Assembly: GCA_016584305.1 (NCBI GenBank)
Contig: JACEEZ010023637.1
Span: 26,247 to 90,246, forward strand
Source of the DNA: Chionoecetes opilio
Taxonomy: Eukaryota; Arthropoda; Malacostraca; Decapoda; Majidae
Length of the DNA stretch: 64,000 nucleotides
Reading direction: 5' to 3'
Below, piece after piece: positions 55,816-64,000 of this stretch. The translations under genes were made by a program, and so were the position numbers. Each line of letters opens with the position of its first letter. Position 1 is the stretch's first letter. The notes beneath the pieces are model-generated. The model was not told where the DNA came from and did not search any database. It saw only the letters and a list, made by a program, of their open reading frames with translations.

Positions 55816-56439
55816 AGTTTTACCCTAAAGGGTAATTAAAGGAATGGTTTTATTTAACCTAACCTAACCTAACCAAGACTAGTTTAATCGATTACAGGAA
55901 GTTGCGAAGGTAGAAAATGGAGGTTTCGACGGTTCCGTCGAAACTTCCAATATGTCTATACGTATGTCTATCATAGAGTAAAACCTAAAGCTATTTTGTC
56001 ATTGAGAGGATTAATATAAAATACAAAGTTACTAGTAATTAATTGCCAACCAAAATTAAAGTGAAGAAGGTGAGTTGCCAAGATCCCTCTACATTTTTTG
56101 TTGTTTCCCACCCTAACGTGGTAACACCTATCAAAACTTAGCTTGCCTATCATTAATATTGTATTTAATAAAATCAATTAGCGATAGACTAATAAACAAT
56201 GAAACAACAGTACTGTGTGTGCGGCTTTATCCACAGGCTGAGGCCAGTGCCCTTCTGATGGTCACAGTAAATTAGACTACAGAAAACGACACCTAAGTTT
56301 GTGGGGAAACCTGGGAATCTTGAGACACTATTTTTTTATTCATTTATTTATTTACTCTTCATTATCTGTTGTCCTCATCATCATCCTTCAGCACAGGAGG
56401 GGTCGTCCATAAGATTGATTTAAATTCTATAGAATTTAA
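55816..56439. other. Unassigned, with a CCTAA-type tract
   Basis: AACCTAACCTAACCTAACC at 55857-55875, then a palindromic word TTTCGACGG...CCGTCGAAA around 55922-55943 that recurs at 57840-57860. No gene recognised. Confidence 0.45.
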
Positions 56440-57531
56440 AACAACTGTTTTGTGTTAATAAGAATTTTGGTACATTTTTACGATGGCACCAAACTTCCCT
56501 ACACAATTGTGAACATGATTTTTGTTTACCTTACTTTATTCTAAGAGACATTTTCTCTTTGAGCTTTCCGTCGCAAATCAATAGTTTCGGAGATATAGAA
56601 CATTTAGGTGGGGGTTGGAATACATCTCCTTGTTACAAAATGCCTCCCTCTTCCTCTTCTTGTGACCTGCATTTCTTTTGTTTCGGAGGCACACCCGTGG
56701 CTACCTTACCTTACTTAACCTAGCCTTACCTAATCTAACCTAACCTTACCTTACCTAACCTTTAACCTCCTAACTGGGTCCAATAATAAAAGTGTTGGAA
56801 ATACTTTGGAACTCATCCTTCCGGCTTTGACTGAAATGAACTACCGCACTGAATTGTATGCTTATTGTACTTCACATCTGTAAAGGTTCCAGCGTGCACT
56901 CGGCCTTGGTTAACCCACACGGCCGCTATGAAATATGAGGTGCCTCAAAAAATTATAAGTCCAGTTAGGTTAGGTTAGGTATACTTTGTGGTTAAGGTTA
57001 GGTTAGGTTAGGTTAGGTATACTTTGTGGTTAAGGTAGGTTAGGTTCGGTTAGGTATACTTTGTGGTTAAGGTTAGGTTAGGCTAGGTATACTTTGTGGT
57101 TAAGGTTAGGTTAGATTTTTACATATAGTGACTTTGATGATTTTTTGGGGAGCCATAAATCACTTATATTTGCTTCCCCCACCCAAAAACCCCGTATTCC
57201 CGCCAGTTCCCCAGGCTTGTTGGCTATAGGGGGAAGAAAAAAAAGATAGGGGTGAAGGACTTCTTCCAAAGTTTTACCAAAAGTTTAATAAAATACCAAA
57301 CAAAAGCGATGCAGGTCACAAGAAGAGGAAGAGGGAGGCATTTTGTAAACAAGGAGACATATTCCTCCACCCACCTAAAATGTTCTATATCTCCGAAACT
57401 ATTGATTTGCGACGGAAAGCTCAACGAGAAAATGTCTCTTAGAATACAATAAGGTAAACAAAAATTATGCTCCCAATTGTGTAGGGAAGTTTGGTGCCAT
57501 CGTAAAATAATACCAGAATTTTTTATTTTTT
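56440..57531. repeat. Large inverted repeat with telomere-like loop
   Basis: The left arm (about 56459-56690, with CGATGGCACCAAACTTCCCT, GCTTTCCGTCGCAAATCAAT and CCTCTTCTTGTGACCTGCAT) pairs with the right arm (about 57290-57525). The 600-bp loop holds CCTAACC-type repeats (56703-56770), a copy of stem b of the previous cloverleaf (56868-56960) and, at 56964-57118, four units of GGTATACTTTGTGGTTAAGG alternating with TTAGGTTAGG tracts. CCTAA on the left and TTAGG on the right of the loop are themselves inverted. Confidence 0.85.
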
Positions 57532-59189
57532 ATTTCACGGTTAAATAATTATCATGAACTGTCACCTTAAAATTAAAAGTTCCAGGAGACGAGTCAGAGT
57601 CGTAATTTTCTAAATCAGACTCAACACCCTCGGTCATCATCCTTATATTCCTATGTATAGCTACATTTATATCAATTTTATTTGTAAGTTATGTTAAATA
57701 TTGTTTACAAATACGTATTTTCATTTATATCAACGATATGTTAAATTGCGCATGATGAAAGATGTAAAATATATGAAAAGAATGAATGAGAGGGTTCGAC
57801 AGCAATGACTTGGAAGGTTCGACGATGCACTATGTTGGAGGTTTCGACGGTGTCGTCGAAAATGCATTCCGTCAAACCTTCCTGTTACCATTTAATCAAG
57901 TTAAATATATTCCATTATTGTTATTACAACCCATTGGTAGTTGTGGCGCCTGGCGCACCAGGCCATAAACTTTTAACCTTAATATATTCAAGCTTCTCAG
58001 TTTCTCCAGGATATTAAGTACTGCTTTACATCAGCAACCAGAATACTACAAATAAAAATGTAAGTATCAACCTCGGGTGAAAACGCTAGCATTAACTTAA
58101 TATTATCCAATAGATAAACGGTAAACCAGGTAAACTCGCCGAAAACGCCCGAATCGGAGTGTTCCACCATCGGCAAACAGTTCTCGGTTGGTGTTGCGGC
58201 GATAATCCCTATCGGCGACACTTCCATAAACCGATAAGTAGTCTCATGAGGTTTAAGGAACTATCGCCGATAGGAACTCTCGCCGAAAACACCAACTAAC
58301 CTAACTGTTCAGGCTACTGCTGGTATTTCATCCCTGAATCAGTAACACGGGTTAAAGTTGATTAATTGTATATATTGGGCACTGAAATATCAAGATCAAG
58401 AACCAGTACTGTCACCGAAAATAGCAAGTTTTATTATTAGCAACACTCTCCGACGTCGGCGAGAATTCCTATCGACCACAGTTCCAGGTACCTACTACCT
58501 CTCAGGATACCCAAGTTTCATACCAATCGACTATAACAACAACCATACAGAAGTTAAAGCAATGAGGAGACGGTAGAGACTTGCAAGTGTACCCATGTGC
58601 AACAATATAACAGTACATAATTAGTAGTATGAACTCTTACAATCTATAGCCATTTAAACCTCAGAACGTAAACTAACAAAACTGCTCCATGTTGCCTTGT
58701 TTAGCCCTATAACTCGTATGGTATTGTGTTACCTCTACATTAACCACCATCTACGTCTTTCTATCTTACACGAAACATATCAAACACAACTTACCTATCA
58801 CACGGCCATTAACTGCTGAAACACTCTACCAACAAGGCACACGACATGCCAGACAGCAAACACAACTTTTCAAACAGCCACTGTCGGGATGGCGCATGCG
58901 CGCTCAACCACCGTGTTGCAGATAAACACAGGAGATTTTCAGGAGATTCAGACAATCCGACCACATCCAACTGACACTTTCAGTAGAAATGGATACAGAT
59001 TCGGGAGATTCTTATTTTATCAGTATATTGTAGACATATACCCTCTTTTTGGTGCTTGCCATGGACTGCTCAGTCACTGCTGCGCTATAATAACCTCCAG
59101 GGTGGTAGTACGTGTCCTACAACATTCTACTAAATAATGTACGGTAGAGGAATGCATCAAGGCGGGTGTATGGGTAAATATTACCTTCT
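57532..59189. other. Unassigned sequence
   Basis: No gene supported. Local curiosities are repeated CGCCGAAAACGCC / TCGGCGA words at 58138-58290 and an inverted TTTCGACGG / CGTCGAAA word at 57842-57860. Open frames of 60-82 codons here (for example 58889-59137) have no recognisable motif. Confidence 0.45.
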
Positions 59190-61010
59190 TCTTCTTCTTC
59201 TTGTGATCTTAGTCGCTTAGTATCGCTTCATAGTTCCTCTTCCAATCCGTCTCCTTCGTTAACAAAACTTGTTAACTCTTCCCTTGTTTATTTCACCGGG
59301 AAAGACATTTTGATCAGTTTTCAATCCTTTGATTATCATCCTAATTCATTGTCTATTTTGTGTTCTGATCTCCCAACACTGCGTTAGGAACACTTTGGTG
59401 AGGTTTTACAATACTTTCAGTTTCCTTTCTGTCCCCATACAGCCCTAACACCGTACACAGGGCCCGTCTTTCTGCTCTAGTCTCTTGTCCCACTCCTCTC
59501 TGCCTAGGACTATTACTATTGATGCTATAAGATTTTCCCTCTGACTCCTATACTTGTTGCATTCCACAATGACATGTTCTACAGTTTCTTTCTCACCTAC
59601 CCTGCAGCTACAATTCTGGTTCTCTAGTTCCCTGTTCCTTCAGTTGACTTCCAAGGTGCCTGTTCTTGCTTTATAGAGTAACTTACTCCCCCAGTCTCCT
59701 ACATGCCAGGTCACCCCCTCTGGTTTCTGTTTCCACCTGTACCACTGCAACGTTGATTTCCGGCCATTCCTTCCTGCCATTTAAACTAGCCCATTATTCT
59801 CAATTTTCTTTTTGATATCTATTATCTCCATCCTGTTCCATTCCTCTCCCACAGTTTCTCTCCTTTTCCATCTATCTAGTTCCTTCTTCCAGGTGGAACT
59901 TGATCTATTTTCCTGGGATATTTTCTTTGCCCATCTATCTTCACTAAGTCTTTCAATTTTCTTGTGGAACACCAGTTTTCCTTTAATTATCCTTTCCCTG
60001 AAGGTGCTCCATCCCATGTCTCCCCTTATGGCCTCTATGGCAGTGCTCCTACAAGCTCCTAGTCCCCATTTGCCTACTATGTTCTGAGTCTTTTCCAAGT
60101 GCATGATGGCTCCTTCCCTGTACTGAGTCACTTCTGACCCATACAGGCAATGGGGTACAGCCACCCCCTTCCATAAACTCCTGCCTACCTCATATTTATT
60201 AATGACTCTGTTACCACCATTTATAAGCATGCCTGTCATCCTCCTTACCTTGCCTTCATTAAGTTTCCTCTGCTTTTCACCGCCTATCCCTTCCTTGCTT
60301 ACTTCCATTCCTAGGTATATATACTTTTCTATACTTCTAGGACATTATTCTGAAGCACCCCTGCACTGACTCCTATCTTCACGTTAAACTCCATGACTTT
60401 ACATTTCCTTTCACTAAACTTCAGGTCCCATTCCATTCCGTATGTGTTTGTATGTGTAAAATTTCCTCCATTTCATCCTTACTTTCTGCCATCAATACTA
60501 CATCCACTGAGCTCTATATGAATATTAATAAACTATTATTATATTAGAGTATTAGAGTATTATTATAGAGCTCAGTGACTACATCATCAGCATAGGCCAG
60601 GCATCCTAACTTTTCCTCCAATTGTTACTCCTTTACTTGACTTCCTGATTCTCACGATCAGATCCTCTAAATACAGGTTAAATAATGTTGGGGGGCATGA
60701 CACATCCTTGTCTAACTCCTATATTATTTTCCATCCAGCCAGTTGTAATGTCACCTAGGGTAAATTTCACTTCGTTCCCTTCATACATGCTGTTTATTAC
60801 GTCCACCACCTTTGTATCTACTCCAATATGTGTCTCAGTAATCTTATTAACTTTCCTCTATTTAGTGTGTCGTACGCCTTTCTATATCTATAAATATTAT
60901 AAGTAAAGCTCTTCTTCTGGTGCTTGTTTCTTTCAATAATTTCTTTTTTTGTAAATATATTTTCCATTCCACCTCTGCCTTTCCTGAACCCACTTTTTGC
61001 TCACCAAAAT
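59190..61010 (-). mobile_element. Non-LTR retrotransposon, RT and C-terminal part (family D)
   Basis: On the minus strand, RT sequence runs from about 61000 (VSKKGNMENIF-like) through IGVRQGC(V) with P-P and LYLEDLIVRIRKSSKGVTI to the catalytic Y-A-D-D at 60594-60583. After a small insertion (60505-60577) it continues to the long frame 60308-59781 (SLWKGVAVPHCLYGSEVTQY, LEKTQNIVGKWGLGACRS, AIEAIRGDMGWSTFRERI, KGKLVFHKKIERLSEDRWA). Two or more frameshifts. No endonuclease seen, so it is 5'-truncated. The thumb motif (G-V-x-x-P-x-x-L-Y-G) is typical of non-LTR RTs. Clade not assigned. Confidence 0.8.
60505..60577. mobile_element. 73-bp palindromic MITE with 8-bp TSD
   Basis: Ends CACTGAGCTCTATA and TATAGAGCTCAGTG are exact inverses. 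The 8-bp ACTACATC flanks it on both sides (60497-60504 and 60578-60585). Removing it and one flank restores a continuous RT frame A-Y-A-D-D-V-V-L-M-A-E on the minus strand. An 8-bp TSD points to a hAT-type transposase acting in trans. Confidence 0.9.
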
Positions 61011-61740
61011 TACAAATTCTGGAAAATTACAATCTTGCTTATGCGAGCGAGCTTGTACTGTATGTGTATAAATAGTCACGTGCGATGTGCCCAAGGATAG
61101 TATCTATATACTATACTTGGATGTGCCTGTGGCGCAAAATTATTATGTGATATCTTTCGCACCAAACACGTGAATGATTTCTCAAAGTAACATATATGGC
61201 TATCATTTTGTATTTACATATCTCGAGAACACAATAATGACAAATCAGCTACGTAGATAACAGTAAAGTCGCCACCTGCAGTCATGTCGCCGGGCGCTGT
61301 ATATTACGAATTATAGCATTACTACTGATTTTTATGTGCCGTACTGCAGAGATACACAGTAGTTTATATCATGACTGTATAATCTACTCTGTTCAGAGTT
61401 GTTTTATGCTTTGTATCTGCAAGTATTTTACGGTTTCAAATTTCACTACGCGTTTTTTTTTCGGGCGACGACGACAGCGGTACGACACTCAGTAAATAAA
61501 CACTAGAAGGCGACTCTCCTAGCCACTTTGTAGATATTTTTGTCATTTGTTCATTTATAGCCATAATATGACACAGATGAAGACACAAAATGAAAACAGA
61601 CTTTCCAGATAGCCCCTTCTAACTTTCCTAAAATCATGGATGTAGAAATATAAGTATTAAACGCCACCACACGTCTGTAAACAGAAAAAAAAAGTTGTCC
61701 TGGCGACTTCACTGTTATCTACGGTACGGTAAGAGCCAAT
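61011..61740. other. Unassigned, with one shared repeat fragment
   Basis: 61608-61650 (CTAACTTTCCTAAAATCATG) is the inverse of 9043-9090 in copy A's flank of the G-rich minisatellite, so it is a repeat. Otherwise nothing recognised. Confidence 0.45.
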
Positions 61741-64000
61741 TAGAGAGAAAATGAACTCGAGAAATGCCAGTGGTCGCTGGCAGTTTTTAACTCAAAAGGG
61801 TTGGTCTACTGTGTTTCCCTCCGCGACTAATATTTTTCTTAAATCAATTTCGCAATGAATATTGATGCACCGCATCTGAATACTAAAAAAGAACGTTCTT
61901 CTGTTGTTCTAGTAAGTGTATGCATGACATGCATTACGATTGAACGTTCTAAGATAGCAATTTAATGCAAATTACTCGCCTCGAGTAACAGAGCTTAATA
62001 TATTTTTTACATGTATATTGTGGCATGGTAAAATTTGGGCGATGTTCACACTGTTTTCTAGACGTACTGCTGCGTCTGGCAAACGCTTGTCAAAATACAA
62101 TAAGCAATGCCTTGGAAAACGAAGAATAAAGAATGCCGAAATCGGCTTGTTGCTGCGACAATGTAGGTTATAATTAGAGAGAACTGCAACTCCGAAATGC
62201 CAGTGGTCGCTGGCAGTTTTAACTCACAATTTGGTGAAAAGTTGGTCAACTTGAAGAAAAATATGGGCTTACCCATCCATTTAAAACACAAAAGTAAATT
62301 TTAAAACGATTTCTTCTATATGTATATTGTATAGAAGCCTGAGTCGGGTAAAACATGCTTTTAACCCAAATAACCAAGTAGGTTATATTTGAGGGGGCGA
62401 GGTAAATTTTTACTCTATGTTTTATATAGAAAAAAACGTATGTTTAGAAGTTAAAAACCAGGAGTCTATTTCCTTTTTTAGTGTACAACAGATAAAAAGC
62501 GGAAGGAAATGAGTCGACGCGTGAAGAGAATTTTTTTGATTCAACCCCCCGCCAAAATTCCCGCCCACCCCCCCGCCGCGGCGTGTGCCCCCAAATTATA
62601 ACCTACATTGTCGCAGCAACAAGCGATTTCGGATTCTTTTTTCTTCGTTTTTCCAAGGCATTGTTATTGTATTTGACAAGCGTTGCCAGACGCAGCAGTA
62701 CTGTTTAGAAAACAGTGTGAACATCACCAAAATTTAAATGCCAAAAATTAACATGAAAAAAAATATATTAAAGTTTGCTACTCGAGGGAGAAATTTTGCA
62801 TTTAAATTGATTATAGAACGTTCCATCGTAAAGAAGTCATCTTTAAATTTAGTAAAAACAACAAAAAGAACATATTTTTTGGTATTCAGAGCGGTGCATC
62901 TGTTTCCGAAATTTAAAATTATAAAAAAAATATTGTCGCGGAGCCAAAACACAGTAGACCAATTTTGGTTAAACTCCCAGGGACCACTGGCATTTCTCGA
63001 GTTTCAGTTCCTCAATTGTGGGGGCAAACCGCCGCGGCGGGGATGGTGGGGGGGAGTTTGTGGCGGGGATTGAATAAAAATTCCCCACTTCAGCTTTGAC
63101 TCATTGACTTCCAGGTTTTCTTTGTTTTGATACACAATAATAACGAAACATATGATGCCTAGGTATGATAATTTTAAAAACATACTTATTGACTATATAA
63201 TATCAAGAGAGCATTACCTCGCCTCCTAACAAAACCATTGGTTTATTTGGTTATATAAAAATGTTTTACAGAATCAGGCTTCATAAAAAAATATAATATA
63301 GAAAAAAAATCTTTTAATTTTATATTTTTGGTTTTTTAAAGGCAGGGGAAATAAGCCCATATTTTTGTTCAAGTTGACCAACTTTTCAAAAAATTGGAGT
63401 TAAAAATGCCAGCGCCCCCTGGCTTTCGGGTTGCAGTTCTCTCTAATTATCATGAGCCCTTTTTGGAAATGGCTTAGCTCCCCTGTACCTAGCGTTTTAC
63501 CTATATCGTACGTAGGGGTTTTAGACAAAATAATAGCTCCCTTAAAATTTGTTCCTGTAGGGATGTCCATTGTGTTTGCCCTGCACAAAATTTTTTAGCA
63601 AAAAAGAGAAATACCAAGACAAGTAACCCAAATGTTAGAAACATACCCGCCCATAGGTGCCTGACTGACGACGTCACAGCCCTCGTGTGCAGACGACAGA
63701 CGGGGAGATGCGAGCGTGGAAGCCCAAAAACTCCACCACCCGCCAATGCCGGTCACATTTTCACTTTTTTTGCTACGTGCGTTTTTAATTAGAGAGAACT
63801 GAAACTCGAGAAAGCCAGTGGTGTGGCATTTTAAATAAAAAGGTTTGGTCTACTGTTTTTTGGCTCCGGACAAATTTTTTTTTTAAAATTAATTTCGCGA
63901 TAAACTTTGATGCACCACATCTGAATACCAAAAAATATAGTTTTCTGTTGTTCTACTAATTATAGGATGACTTTTCATTACGATGGAAGTTCTATATAGA
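61741..64000. mobile_element. Multiple termini of the AATT-flanked TIR family, degraded sequence
   Basis: AATT followed by AGAGAGAA-type starts or preceded by TTCTCTCT-type ends occurs at about 61738, 62170, 63440 and 63787. The core GCCAGTGGTCGCTGGCAGTT or its inverse is at about 61765, 62200, 62970 and 63405, and interior landmarks of 51817-52696 (GCAATGCCTTGGAAAA, TGTAGGTTATAATT, TTTATTTGGTTA-like) recur in both directions. From about 62450 the sequence has many apparent base losses and expanded A/T/G runs, so the exact number and borders of copies cannot be fixed. Confidence 0.7.

Noticed and set aside
55428..57120. True chromosome end (telomere)
   Set aside because: TTAGG-type tracts are short, interrupted, in both orientations and flanked by unrelated sequence on both sides, so they are interstitial.
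58889..59137. 82-codon open frame on the plus strand, considered as a host exon
   Set aside because: No recognisable similarity, no clear splice sites, and not a match to the missing DHX8 first exon.

Overview
This is a eukaryotic window, most likely from a decapod crustacean such as a crab. That assignment is inference. It rests on one arthropod-compatible host gene with very long introns, TTAGG-type (arthropod telomere) interstitial repeats, and non-LTR retrotransposons of kinds I associate with decapod genomes. There is no bacterial-type gene organisation, operon, CRISPR array or prophage.

Host gene: three exons of one gene lie on the minus strand and read in order 42716-41937, 34619-34459 and 20515-about 20367. 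Together they encode the N-terminal charged/RS-rich region and the S1 RNA-binding domain of the spliceosomal DEAH helicase DHX8 (Prp22). The introns are about 7.3 kb and 13.9 kb and are filled with transposons. The first exon and all helicase-core exons were not found and probably lie outside the window. The middle exon is one nucleotide short of the expected phase.

Layout: 0.6-4.0 kb holds a decayed non-LTR element (minus). 4.5-6.2 kb holds a decayed protein-coding region followed by a 27-bp minisatellite. 6.6-10.8 kb holds a dead Tigger/pogo transposase gene split by a 2.2-kb TIR element. 11-13 kb holds a Tc1/mariner fragment and a second non-LTR element. 13.6-19.5 kb holds a 5.9-kb TIR element carrying a non-LTR element (itself split by a hAT transposon with an 8-bp TSD) and a Harbinger-like element with a TTA TSD. 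20.4-42.7 kb is the DHX8 exon/intron region, containing a foldback Tc1-like element, a Ty3/Gypsy pol remnant, several TA-flanked MITEs, an endonuclease/RT non-LTR remnant carrying a tRNA-derived SINE, and a second copy of the 22-25 kb element. 43.6-49.7 kb holds a four-level nest of TIR elements. 50.7-53.4 kb holds further TIR elements and a non-LTR 3' end. 53.4-57.6 kb holds large inverted repeats with TTAGG-like loops. 59.2-61.0 kb holds a fourth non-LTR element with a tiny hAT-like MITE inserted at its catalytic motif. 61.7-64 kb holds repeated termini of an AATT-flanked family in poor-quality sequence.

For many insertions the boundaries, target-site duplications and sometimes the empty site can be read directly in this window, so the relative order of insertion can be reconstructed. 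The most unusual items are: three insertions at one and the same TA inside related elements; a cloverleaf of inverted repeats with telomere-like loops; a 1-kb foldback whose two arms each carry the DNA-binding domain of a Tc1-like transposase; and a MITE family whose 152-bp internal tandem repeat carries a CTCF-like motif and appears to derive from the C-terminal zinc-knuckle region of a non-LTR retrotransposon.
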